A stretch of DNA of 56,256 nt, taken from Lachnospiraceae bacterium (GTDB taxonomy: Bacteria; Bacillota; Clostridia; Lachnospirales; Lachnospiraceae). The position numbers were made by a program, and so were the translations under genes. The notes under the pieces were generated by a model. That model was not told the DNA's origin. It searched no databases and worked only from the letters and a program-made list of their open reading frames with translations. Position 1 is the first letter of the stretch, and every line of letters begins with the position of its first letter. Shown here piece by piece: positions 32,788-43,699 of this stretch. The stretch covers positions 1 through 56,256 of the forward strand of contig JAJQHZ010000089.1 of assembly GCA_021199475.1 (NCBI GenBank), in the 5' to 3' direction.

Positions 32788-33867
32788 ATGGAGTTATATT
32801 GGGAATGGTTTTGCAGCATTCCGGGCATTTACCGGACACAGAGAGAGATCCTGCTGCATTGTTTTCACACGCCGAAGGATATCTGGGAAGCCTCGGAGAA
32901 GGAGCTGTTTTTTCTGCGTGACCGTGGGTGCCGCTGGATTCAGAAGGTGATTGAGTACAAAAAGAGGTTCTCTCCCGAGGATGTTGCGCATATGCGCCGG
33001 GAACAGGGAATAAACTTTATCAGTCTGGAGCAGGAAGGGTACCCGGAGCGGCTGAAGCCGCTGCGTGACCGGCCGTATGGACTGTATTTCAGTGGCGCTT
33101 TGCCGCCGGAGAAGGTACGCAGTGTCGCGATTGTGGGAGCGCGCATGTGTACACCGGGCGGAAGAGCGATGGCGGAGGCTCTGGCGCGCGAAGTCATCCG
33201 GGCCGGAGGCGTGGTTGTAAGCGGAGCGGCCTACGGGATCGACGGAGCGGCGCAGTGGGCGGCACTGGAGGAAGGCGGCGCAAGCTATGCGGTTCTTGGC
33301 TGTGGTGTGGATGTCTGTTATCCGGCTTCTCATCGGCTGCTGTATGCTCGCTTGAAGAAGGAAGGCGGACTGATTTCCGAATTTCCGGCCGGTACAAAAG
33401 CGATGCCGACGCATTTTCCGATGCGGAACCGGATTATCAGCGGTCTGGCGGATGTTGTGGTTGTCGTTGAGGCAAGGAAAAAGAGCGGTTCGCTGATCAC
33501 GGCGGAATTCGCGCTGGATCAGGGGCGTCAGGTTTATGCAGTGCCGGGACGCCCGGATGACGACCTGAGTTATGGGTGCAACGAACTGATTTCTCAGGGC
33601 GCGGGTCTGATCCAGTCTGTAGAAACCTTTGTGGATGCGGTTTTTCCGGACCATAAAAAACAAAAGCGGAAGGAATCCGCAAACATTACACTTGCACCTA
33701 CAGAAAAATTAGTGTATAGTAGGGTCGGTTTGCACGGCAAAAGCCTGTGGGAACTGGAGGAAAACACGACTCTGTCTCTCTCCGATCTGTGCGACTGTCT
33801 TCTGTCGCTCGAAATGAAGGGGCTGATTAAAGAGACAGAGCAGAATTTTTATGTAAAAGTGAAGTGA
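32788..33867 (+). CDS. dprA: DNA-processing protein DprA
   Basis: Loads RecA onto incoming single-stranded DNA in transformation; 359 aa. It has an N-terminal SAM-like region, then the Rossmann-type domain with VAIVGARMCTPGG, VVSGAAYGIDGAA, VLGCGVDVCYP, FPMRNRIISGLAD and KSGSLITAEFALDQGRQVYA, and a C-terminal winged-helix segment (about 295-359). AAGGAGGA lies 9 bp before the start. It sits between comM and topA, a common clostridial order; no late competence genes are in the window. Confidence 0.95.
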   Translation: MELYWEWFCSIPGIYRTQREILLHCFHTPKDIWEASEKELFFLRDRGCRWIQKVIEYKKRFSPEDVAHMRREQGINFISLEQEGYPERLKPLRDRPYGLYFSGALPPEKVRSVAIVGARMCTPGGRAMAEALAREVIRAGGVVVSGAAYGIDGAAQWAALEEGGASYAVLGCGVDVCYPASHRLLYARLKKEGGLISEFPAGTKAMPTHFPMRNRIISGLADVVVVVEARKKSGSLITAEFALDQGRQVYAVPGRPDDDLSYGCNELISQGAGLIQSVETFVDAVFPDHKKQKRKESANITLAPTEKLVYSRVGLHGKSLWELEENTTLSLSDLCDCLLSLEMKGLIKETEQNFYVKVK

Positions 33868-33874
33868 GGTTTTT

Positions 33875-35932
33875 ATGGCTAAAAATCTGGTGATTGTAGA
33901 GTCACCTGCGAAAGTGAAGACAATTAAGAAATTTCTTGGCTCCAACTACGAGGTGCTGGCCTCCGGCGGACATGTCCGCGACCTTCCGAAAAGCCGCCTG
34001 GGCGTGGACGTGGAGCATGGATTTGAGCCGAAGTACATTACGATACGGGGAAAGGGGGAGACACTTGCTCAGCTTCGGAAAGCGGAAAAGAAAGCAGATA
34101 AGGTCTATCTCGCGACGGACCCTGACCGGGAGGGAGAAGCGATATCCTGGCACCTGACGGAAGCTTTAAAGATTGATCCGAAGAAGCAGAAGCGTATTAC
34201 ATTTAACGAGATTACGAAAAGTGCGGTAAAGGAATCCCTGAAGCATCCGCGCGCGATTGATATGGATCTGGTGGATGCGCAGCAGACCAGGCGAATTCTG
34301 GACCGTATGGTTGGTTATAAGATCAGTCCGCTGCTCTGGAAAAAGGTGAAGCGGGGCTTAAGCGCCGGCCGTGTTCAGTCCGTCGCCCTGCGCATGATCG
34401 GAGACAGGGAGGATGAGATTACCGCTTTTTTGCCGGAGGAGTATTGGACGCTGGATATGGAGCTTTTTGCCGGGAAGGAAAAGAAGCCTGTGACGGCTCA
34501 TTTCTTCGGCACAGATAAGAAAATTACCATTTCTTCACAAGAAGAGATGGATCAATTATTGAAAGCACTCGAAAACGCGGAGTACGTTGTTGAGGATGTG
34601 AAGAAAAGCGAGCGAACAAGAAAAGCGCCGCTTCCGTTTACGACCAGCACTCTGCAGCAGGAAGCGGCCAATGTGCTGAATTTTTCCACACAGAAGACCA
34701 TGCGTCTCGCGCAGCAGCTCTATGAGGGTGTGGATATTGAAGGCAGCGGTACGGTCGGCCTGATCACGTACCTGCGTACGGATTCTACCAGAATTGCCGA
34801 TGAGGCGGCTGATGCGGCGAAGGCATACATCAGCTCAAATTACGGAGCGGAGTATGCCGCGGAGCATACGGAACAGAAGAAGGAAGACAAAAAAATTCAG
34901 GACGCGCATGAGGCAATCCGCCCTACTGATATTTCCCGCACTCCCTATGCGGTTAAGGATTCCCTGAGCCGGGATCTGTTTCGCCTGTATCAGCTGATCT
35001 GGAAACGGTTTACCGCGAGCCGGATGACTCCGGCCAGATATGAGATGACCGCCATCCGGATCGGCGCTGCGGGTTATCGGTTTACCGTGTCTGCTTCAAA
35101 GCTTGTCTTTGAGGGCTTCCGCAGTGTCTATACAGAAGAGGAAGACGAAAAAGAGGAGGATAACCGCATCACAGCCAATATTGAGAAGGGAATGCTTTTA
35201 AGAGCAGGAAATGCAGACGCACGGCAGCATTTTACCCAGCCGCCCGCGCACTATACAGAAGCGTCGCTTGTGCGTGCGCTCGAGGAGAAGGGCATCGGAC
35301 GCCCGAGTACCTATGCGCCCACGATCACAACGATTATCGCCCGCCATTATGTGGCAAAGGAAAATAAGAATCTGTACATCACAGAGCTTGGCGATGTGGT
35401 CAACCGTATCATGAAGGAAGCGTTTCCGGCCATTGTGGATGTCAACTTCACCGCAAACATGGAGTCGCTTCTGGATTCCGTCGGTGAGGGAAAGACAAAC
35501 TGGAAGACTGTAGTCGAGAACTTTTATCCGGACCTGGACGAGGCGGTGAAGGCTGCGGAGGAGAACCTGGAGAAGGTCACAATTGAGGATGAGGTGACGG
35601 ATGTCATTTGTGAGGAATGCGGGCGCAATATGGTCGTGAAATATGGCCGACACGGAAAATTCCTCGCCTGCCCGGGATTCCCGGACTGCCGCAATACCAA
35701 GCCATATCTGGAGAAAATCGGCGTTCCCTGTCCGCAGTGCGGCAAAGAGGTCGTGATTAAGATGACGAAAAAAGGGCGCCGCTATTTTGGCTGCGAGAAC
35801 GCGCCGGAGTGTGACTTTATGTCCTGGGCAAAGCCGGTCCGGGAACGCTGCCCGCAATGCGGTGGAACCATGGTAGAAAAGGGGAACCGGATTGTCTGTG
35901 AGAACAAAGAGTGCGGTTATGTCAGCAAATAA
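33875..35932 (+). CDS. topA: DNA topoisomerase I
   Basis: Relaxes negative supercoils; 685 aa, type IA. TOPRIM domain at the N-terminus (LVIVESPAKVKTIKKFLG, ATDPDREGEAISWHL), catalytic Tyr299 in LITYLRTDSTR, and IRPTDI and RPSTYAPTI in the core. The C-terminus carries three four-cysteine zinc ribbons, beginning CEECGRNM, CPQCGKEV and CPQCGGTM. It starts 7 bp after dprA behind GTGAGG. Confidence 0.97.
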   Translation: MAKNLVIVESPAKVKTIKKFLGSNYEVLASGGHVRDLPKSRLGVDVEHGFEPKYITIRGKGETLAQLRKAEKKADKVYLATDPDREGEAISWHLTEALKIDPKKQKRITFNEITKSAVKESLKHPRAIDMDLVDAQQTRRILDRMVGYKISPLLWKKVKRGLSAGRVQSVALRMIGDREDEITAFLPEEYWTLDMELFAGKEKKPVTAHFFGTDKKITISSQEEMDQLLKALENAEYVVEDVKKSERTRKAPLPFTTSTLQQEAANVLNFSTQKTMRLAQQLYEGVDIEGSGTVGLITYLRTDSTRIADEAADAAKAYISSNYGAEYAAEHTEQKKEDKKIQDAHEAIRPTDISRTPYAVKDSLSRDLFRLYQLIWKRFTASRMTPARYEMTAIRIGAAGYRFTVSASKLVFEGFRSVYTEEEDEKEEDNRITANIEKGMLLRAGNADARQHFTQPPAHYTEASLVRALEEKGIGRPSTYAPTITTIIARHYVAKENKNLYITELGDVVNRIMKEAFPAIVDVNFTANMESLLDSVGEGKTNWKTVVENFYPDLDEAVKAAEENLEKVTIEDEVTDVICEECGRNMVVKYGRHGKFLACPGFPDCRNTKPYLEKIGVPCPQCGKEVVIKMTKKGRRYFGCENAPECDFMSWAKPVRERCPQCGGTMVEKGNRIVCENKECGYVSK

Positions 35933-35966
35933 ATTTTAAATATACACCAAATTCGCATTTTATGTG

Positions 35967-35995
35967 TTGAATTTCTGAAAATTTCATGGTAAGAT
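35967..35995 (+). promoter_or_regulatory. sigma-A promoter of codY
   Basis: TTGAAT (35967-35972), 17-bp spacer with extended -10 TG at 35987-35988, TAAGAT (35990-35995). The leader contains an 8-bp hairpin ATCCGTGC (36064-36071) / GCACGGAT (36088-36095). Confidence 0.6.
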
Positions 35996-36135
35996 AAATC
36001 ATTATAAAAGAAATGCGCATTGGATTTCCATATCGGGGAAAAAATCTCCTGATATTCGGAAAAATCCGTGCCGGGTGTGATTTTACTGCACGGATACTAG
36101 TAGCCATGAGAGAAAAAGTGCGGAGGAGGTACAAA

Positions 36136-36918
36136 ATGAGTGTACAATTGCTGGATAAGACCAGAAAAATCAATCAATTGTTGCACAACAATAATACCAG
36201 CAAAGTAGTTTTCAACGACATCTGTGACGTACTTACCGGGATTCTCGATTCGAATATTCTGGTAATCAGCCGAAAGGGAAAGGTGCTTGGCGTCGGGTTG
36301 TGCGACGGAGTAGAAGAAATCAGGGAATTGATCGTGGACCGGGTCGGCGGATTTATAGATCCGATGCTGAATGAACGCCTCCTCGGGGTCCTTTCCACAA
36401 AAGAAAATGTGAACCTGGAGACGCTGGGCTTTGTCAGCGAGAACGTGAAGCGGTATCAGGCGATCATCAATCCGATTGACATTGCCGGCGAGAGGCTCGG
36501 CACTGTTTTCATGTACAAATATGACAAGCAGTACGACATTGATGATATTATCTTGAGTGAATACGGTACTACGGTGGTCGGCCTGGAAATGATGCGCTCA
36601 GTCAATGAGGAGAATGCGGAGGAGAACCGCAAGATCCAGATTGTCAAATCTGCGATTAGTACGCTTTCCTTTTCTGAGATGGAGGCGCTCATCCATATTT
36701 TTGACGAGTTGGACGGGTCAGAAGGCATTCTCGTAGCCAGCAAGATTGCCGATCGGGTCGGGATTACCCGCTCTGTCATTGTTAATGCGCTTCGCAAATT
36801 TGAAAGTGCCGGTGTGATCGAGTCACGGTCCTCCGGGATGAAGGGCACCTACATTAAGGTCCTGAATGATTATGTGTTCGATGAGCTTGAGGAAATCAAG
36901 AAAAGCAAGAACCTGTAG
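36136..36918 (+). CDS. codY: GTP- and branched-chain-amino-acid-sensing transcription regulator CodY
   Basis: Global nutritional repressor of low-GC Gram-positive bacteria; 260 aa, the usual length. A GAF-type effector domain occupies about 1-155 (LLDKTRKINQLL opening; the ISRKGKVLGVG and EERLG-like ligand regions are visible), then a linker helix and a winged-helix DNA-binding domain with ASKIADRVGITRSVIVNALR near residues 203-222. ATG 36136 follows GGAGGAGGT; longer in-frame starts lack support. No obvious CodY box (AATTTTCWGAAAATT) is complete nearby, though CTGAAAATTT at 35975-35984, in its own promoter, is half of one and could allow autoregulation. Confidence 0.96.
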   Translation: MSVQLLDKTRKINQLLHNNNTSKVVFNDICDVLTGILDSNILVISRKGKVLGVGLCDGVEEIRELIVDRVGGFIDPMLNERLLGVLSTKENVNLETLGFVSENVKRYQAIINPIDIAGERLGTVFMYKYDKQYDIDDIILSEYGTTVVGLEMMRSVNEENAEENRKIQIVKSAISTLSFSEMEALIHIFDELDGSEGILVASKIADRVGITRSVIVNALRKFESAGVIESRSSGMKGTYIKVLNDYVFDELEEIKKSKNL

Positions 36919-36987
36919 TATGAAATAAGGGACGAAAGGTCGTGAACGAACAGCTGCACCAGTGTTTTTGTTTGGCAGAATCCGCAG

Positions 36988-37031
36988 ACCGCCCGGAGAT
37001 GGGGGAACATTCTCCCACCCGGGCGGTTTTT
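36988..37031 (+). terminator. Rho-independent terminator of codY
   Basis: Stem ACCGCCCGG (36988-36996) / CCGGGCGGT (37019-37027) with an inner GGGGGA / TCTCCC pairing, then TTTTT. Confidence 0.88.
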
Positions 37032-37065
37032 ATATTGCGCAGGGCCGGGCAAGGAGTCTTGCGGC
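37032..37065 (+). repeat. post-terminator motif, copy A
   Basis: Directly after the codY terminator T run comes TATTGCGCAGGGCCGGGC, then AAGGAGTCTTGCGGC, which holds a small hairpin GCAAG-GAGT-CTTGC. It shares its core with copies at 26777-26810 (minus), 45951-45981 and 51992-52012. Confidence 0.75.
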
Positions 37066-37168
37066 AGGAAATTTTTTGAAAAATTGGAATTGTTATGAAA
37101 AAGTGAGAAAAACAAAGCTTTCGGGAGAAAACACAAAAAAATATGGCAATTCACGCGTTTGATTGAAG

Positions 37169-37197
37169 TTGCATTAATCAGCCAATTTCACTAATAT
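37169..37197 (+). promoter_or_regulatory. sigma-A promoter of groESL
   Basis: TTGCAT (37169-37174), 17-bp spacer, TAATAT (37192-37197), just ahead of the CIRCE operator. Confidence 0.65.
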
Positions 37198-37209
37198 ATG
37201 CTTTGTTCG

Positions 37210-37236
37210 TTAGCACTCAAATCTAGCGAGTGCTAA
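37210..37236 (+). promoter_or_regulatory. CIRCE operator (HrcA binding site)
   Basis: Perfect TTAGCACTC (37210-37218), nine-base spacer, GAGTGCTAA (37228-37236). It shows that groESL is repressed by HrcA and induced by heat shock. hrcA itself is not in the window. Confidence 0.97.
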
Positions 37237-37279
37237 TAAAATGAAGAAGAGACAGACAGGATATGAGGAGGAATCAGAC

Positions 37280-37567
37280 ATGAAGTTAGTACCATTAGGA
37301 GACAGGGTTGTACTGAAGCAGCAGGAAGCAGAAGAGACGACGAAGTCAGGCATCATCCTGACAAGCAAGACGCAGGAAAAGCCGCAGGAAGCGGAGGTTA
37401 TAGCAGTAGGCCCGGGCGGACTGGTTGACGGCAAGGAAGTAAAGATGACGGTGAAAGCCGGAGATAAGGTCATCTATTCGAAGTACGCAGGCAATGAAGT
37501 GAAGCTTGGCGAGGAAGAGTTTGTAATTGTAAAGCAGAGTGACATTCTCGCGGTGGTTGAGGACTGA
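37280..37567 (+). CDS. groES: co-chaperonin GroES
   Basis: Seven-membered lid of the GroEL folding chamber; 95 aa. It shows LVPLGDRVVLKQQEAEETTKSG at the N-terminus (core PLGDRVVLKQ), the mobile-loop region SGIILTSKTQEKPQ, and the conserved VIAVGPGG and GDKVIYSKYAGNEVK blocks. ATG 37280 follows GAGGAGGAATCAG. It is controlled by the CIRCE operator and followed by groEL after 154 bp. Confidence 0.97.
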   Translation: MKLVPLGDRVVLKQQEAEETTKSGIILTSKTQEKPQEAEVIAVGPGGLVDGKEVKMTVKAGDKVIYSKYAGNEVKLGEEEFVIVKQSDILAVVED

Positions 37568-37615
37568 GCCTGATTTGAGAACCAGTGTGGTTGAAGTAAG
37601 CGAAAATGATGCATT

Positions 37616-37696
37616 GACTGGATTGGCAATTGATTGGATTGGTAATTGATTGAATTTGTAATTGATTGGATTTGTATTTATATAGTATTTGTATTT
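37616..37696 (+). repeat. 16-bp tandem repeats in the groES-groEL spacer
   Basis: Four units near GATTGGATTTGTAATT (37616-37631, 37632-37647, 37648-37663 and 37664-37679) and a degenerate fifth (37680-37696). They end 25 bp before groEL, just ahead of its AGGAGG. Confidence 0.85.
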
Positions 37697-37700
37697 ATAA

Positions 37701-39341
<1,641 letters not shown>

Positions 39342-39440
39342 TCCATACGAATGGATGGAGTTCCTTTCGTGGTAAATCAGGAGGAATTGACAGTAAACAG
39401 TGCAGTGCCATCTGCCGGGAACCTGTGAAATCTTTGTAAA

Positions 39441-39475
39441 AAAGAGGGTAAACTTGTAGAAGTTTATCCTCTTTT
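39441..39475 (+). terminator. Rho-independent terminator of groESL
   Basis: AAAGAGGGTAAACTT (39441-39455 region) pairs with AAGTTTATCCTCTTTT, loop GTAG, and runs into TTTTG. The gap to 39624 holds an extended -10-like TGTTAAAAT (39477-39485) that could serve the next gene. Confidence 0.8.
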
Positions 39476-39623
39476 GTGTTAAAATATTCTTCGTGATCAG
39501 ACGGATCTCGTTTCACCGGCGTCTGCGCCGGGGCTCACAGATGGATGCGGCAGTTCGGAAGTACAGGAGCAGAAGCACAGGCGCAGAAGAAAATGGACTG
39601 TTAGAATTAAAGGGGCGCACAGG

Positions 39624-40304
39624 ATGGATGACCGAAAGCTCAAAGACAGGATTCGGGATGAGTGGGGGAAATTAAAGACGCTTTCCTGGAAAGCCAGGCT
39701 TGCTTACGTGTGGGATTATTATAAGCTTCAGATGGTGATTATCGTTGTCATCATTCTGGCGATTAATCTGGGATTCACGATTTACCACAATCTTCAGATT
39801 GATACTCTGCTCTACGTCTATATGGTCAATTGCAATACCTATTATGTAGATCCGGATGAGCTTGTGGAAGATTATACAGAGTACCTTGGCGGAATTGGAG
39901 ACAAAGAAGAGATTTCCATGGATACCAGCGTGCTTTTGGATGAAGAAGATTATTCAACCAGCTATGCCAATCAGATGAAGTTCACCGCTGTCATTTCCGC
40001 TCAGATGGCGGACGTGGTCCTTATGGATGAGGAGAATTTCGAGGAGTACGCCGGGTGGAGTTATTTCTTTGATCTGAGAGAGGTGCTGACGGAAGAACAG
40101 CTCGAGCAATGGTCGGATTTGCTTGTCTATATGGAGAATGAGGATGGCGAGAGTGCACCGTATGCGATTAATTTAACGGACGCGCCCAAGCTGCAGGAGT
40201 ACGATGTATATCCGGATACCAGCACTGTCTATGGAGGTGTGATCGTCAACGGAGTGAATGTCGATGCCACATCAGAGTTCTTCGACTGGCTGTTTTCAGA
40301 ATAA
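39624..40304 (+). CDS. single-pass membrane protein of unknown function
   Basis: 226 aa. A charged cytoplasmic N-terminus (MDDRKLKDRIRDEWGKLK) is followed by one membrane segment at about residues 38-55 (VIIVVIILAINLGFTIYH) and an acidic extracellular domain of about 165 residues (many Asp/Glu; SAQMADVVLMDEENFEEYAG, FFDLREVLTEEQLEQWS). The layout resembles clostridial proteins with a substrate-binding-like outer domain, but I cannot name a family. AAAGGGG precedes the start. A second small membrane-protein gene follows 104 bp later and may be in the same transcript. Confidence 0.7.
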   Translation: MDDRKLKDRIRDEWGKLKTLSWKARLAYVWDYYKLQMVIIVVIILAINLGFTIYHNLQIDTLLYVYMVNCNTYYVDPDELVEDYTEYLGGIGDKEEISMDTSVLLDEEDYSTSYANQMKFTAVISAQMADVVLMDEENFEEYAGWSYFFDLREVLTEEQLEQWSDLLVYMENEDGESAPYAINLTDAPKLQEYDVYPDTSTVYGGVIVNGVNVDATSEFFDWLFSE

Positions 40305-40408
40305 AGAAGATTCAGAAGAAAAAATGGTCCTGAGAGGCGATGCCTGCATTTGGACCTTGGGTTAAGGCGATACGGAAGATGATAAAAAGGAAAAGGAGGA
40401 TATGAAAA

Positions 40409-40909
40409 ATGAGTGATATGTATCGGGAGATTATGGTAAAGCCGGAGATGTCGGTGGGGAAGAAATTTCTCAAGGGTTTCTTTCCGGTGATGACAGCCTT
40501 ATGTATTGTGGCCGGTGTGATTTTGTGGCCGTTTCTGATCGGGGCGCTCGCTTTTTTCCTTTTGGCAATGTTTGTCGGGCCGAAGCTGGATGTGGAGTAT
40601 GAATATCTGTATGTAAATGGAGAACTGGACATTGATGCGATTTATTCCAAACAGAAGCGGAAAAAGGTCTGCAGCTACGACATGGAGCATCTGGAGATCC
40701 TCGCACCGGCGAAATCCCACGCGCTCGACTCCTATCTGAACCGCCAGGGCGCGAAATACGATGATTATACATCGGGCCATGCGCCGGAAAAAAGCTATAT
40801 TCTGGTTTTTAATGAGGAAAAGGGTCAGAAAATCATTGCAGCCGAGCTGGATGACGCAATCATCGCGGACATCCGCCGGATTGCTCCGAGAAAGGTGAAT
40901 CTGTACTGA
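40409..40909 (+). CDS. small membrane protein of unknown function (possibly DUF6106-like)
   Basis: 166 aa. Two adjacent hydrophobic segments at about residues 25-60 (FPVMTALCIVAGVILWPFLIG, core IVAGVILWPFL) anchor a soluble C-terminal domain of about 105 residues containing EYEYLYVNGELDIDAIYSK, EHLEILAPAKS and a final IRRIAPRKVNLY. This reads like the DUF6106-type proteins of Lachnospiraceae, recalled and not checked. AAGGAGGA lies 8 bp before ATG 40409. The second 165-bp repeat begins 45 bp after its stop. Confidence 0.72.
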   Translation: MSDMYREIMVKPEMSVGKKFLKGFFPVMTALCIVAGVILWPFLIGALAFFLLAMFVGPKLDVEYEYLYVNGELDIDAIYSKQKRKKVCSYDMEHLEILAPAKSHALDSYLNRQGAKYDDYTSGHAPEKSYILVFNEEKGQKIIAAELDDAIIADIRRIAPRKVNLY

Positions 40910-40954
40910 TGCAGCCGGAACAGCTGCCTGCAGCTGATGCATTTTATATGCTAT

Positions 40955-41119
40955 CTAGTAGCCCGTATCGTAATTCCGTGTGCATTCTGCTTGTCTGTTT
41001 CGCCGATAGCACGATACAAAAATCCTCGACGTAGCTTGCTACGCCTGCGGTTTTTGTGTCGCACTCTCGACAAAACATTCTGCGCATTATGCACAAGTAC
41101 TTACGATACGGTCTACTAG
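40955..41119 (-). repeat. 165-bp palindromic dispersed repeat, copy 2 (reverse orientation)
   Basis: Exactly the same length as the copy at 13101-13265 and its reverse complement, with four transitions among 165 bases. Both ends show the CTAGTAG/CTACTAG termini. It lies between a hypothetical gene and the guaB promoter and disrupts neither. Both copies have TAT immediately before the left CTAGTAG although the element is flipped. No clear target-site duplication is seen. Confidence 0.92.
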
Positions 41120-41190
41120 TGTGACTGGCCCGGCCCTTTCCTCGTGTGTGATCGGCGTGATTCTTTCTTCCTGAAAAGGAAAAGAAATGG

Positions 41191-41219
41191 TTGACATGAC
41201 TTTGCCGATTTGTTAGAGT
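41191..41219 (+). promoter_or_regulatory. sigma-A promoter of guaB
   Basis: Consensus TTGACA (41191-41196), 17-bp spacer, TAGAGT (41214-41219). Confidence 0.65.
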
Positions 41220-41230
41220 ATGCATAACTA

Positions 41231-41266
41231 TTCAGAACAACAGGCATTCGTGTCAGTTGTTCTGAA
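41231..41266 (+). other. long leader hairpin before guaB
   Basis: Perfect 11-bp stem TTCAGAACAAC / GTTGTTCTGAA continues, after an A-A mismatch, into GGCA-TTCG-TGTC, a UUCG-closed tip. It starts a few bases after the predicted transcription start and is followed by T-rich sequence (TTTATATTTTA). A second hairpin, GCCTGC-ACA-GCAGGC (41292-41306), precedes the ribosome binding site. It does not match the purine riboswitch pattern. Confidence 0.75.
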
Positions 41267-41310
41267 TCATTTATATTTTACATTTCTTGCTGCCTGCACA
41301 GCAGGCGTGA

Positions 41311-42798
<1,488 letters not shown>

Positions 42799-42814
42799 TG
42801 TGAGCAGATGAGAC

Positions 42815-43606
42815 ATGAGCAGGAACAGTGAATCAAAAAAGAAAACTAACAGACATGGGCATGTGCTGGTATGGACGCTGACGATTATTTTTACAGCAGC
42901 TGTGGTTGAACTTTTCCTGTATCTGCTCCCAAAGGATGATGAGAACATCGACGCTCTTTTGCAGGAGACCATCCACATCGAGACCGAGCCGCCTCAGACG
43001 GAGGCAGAGACGGAGGAGACGGAGGAAACCGAGCATGTCATGGTGGTGCCGGATCCCGGCATCGACGAGCAGCTTCTGACCGTCAATGACTGGTCACGCC
43101 CTGGTGAAGCGTGTGACACCATTACGAATATCGTCATTCATTATCTGGCCAACCCCGGTACGACGGCACAGCAGAACCATGACTATTTTGAGAGCCTCAA
43201 GGATAATGGTACGCTGATTGAGACCGGCCAGATTACGGAGGATGAGGCGGTCTCCATGAGCGCGAATTTTGTGATTGGAATCGAAGGCGAGATTATCGAG
43301 TGTGTTCCGCCCGGAGAGGTGGCCTATGCCTCCAACAGTGCGAACAGCTACTCCATCTCGATTGAGAACTGTCATCTGGATGAGACCGGGAAGTTTACGG
43401 AGGCTACCTATGAGTCTGATGTGAAGCTGACGGCGTACCTTGTTGATATGTATGATCTGGACCGGGATGCCATTATCCGGCATTATGACGTGACCGGGAA
43501 GCTCTGCCCGCTTTATTACGTGGAAAATGAGGATAAGTGGGAGGAATTCAAGGACGATGTCATGGCCTACATAGAAGAATGCCGTGAAGCAGCTGGTGGA
43601 GAGTAA
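42815..43606 (+). CDS. membrane-anchored N-acetylmuramoyl-L-alanine amidase (Amidase_2/PGRP type)
   Basis: Cleaves the bond between muramic acid and the stem peptide of peptidoglycan; 263 aa. Cytoplasmic basic N-terminus, one membrane segment at about residues 18-37, an acidic Glu/Thr linker (about 50-70), then the zinc amidase domain: first ligand in NIVIHYLA, then SISIENCHL, and IIRHYDVTGKLCP with the second His and the Cys ligand. The order fits bacterial PGRP-like amidases. It has a weak ribosome binding site and lies close behind guaB. Confidence 0.88.
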   Translation: MSRNSESKKKTNRHGHVLVWTLTIIFTAAVVELFLYLLPKDDENIDALLQETIHIETEPPQTEAETEETEETEHVMVVPDPGIDEQLLTVNDWSRPGEACDTITNIVIHYLANPGTTAQQNHDYFESLKDNGTLIETGQITEDEAVSMSANFVIGIEGEIIECVPPGEVAYASNSANSYSISIENCHLDETGKFTEATYESDVKLTAYLVDMYDLDRDAIIRHYDVTGKLCPLYYVENEDKWEEFKDDVMAYIEECREAAGGE

Positions 43607-43699
43607 AGGACACGTGTTGCTTTTGAAAAGCATCGGATCTGACAGTCAGGTATACTTTTTACCGTTTGATTCACTGAATCTGAGTAGAGAAGATAAACT

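Noticed and set aside
36097-36105. CTAGTAGCC in the codY leader, matching the end of the 165-bp element
   Set aside because: Only nine bases match and the flanking sequence differs; this can occur by chance.
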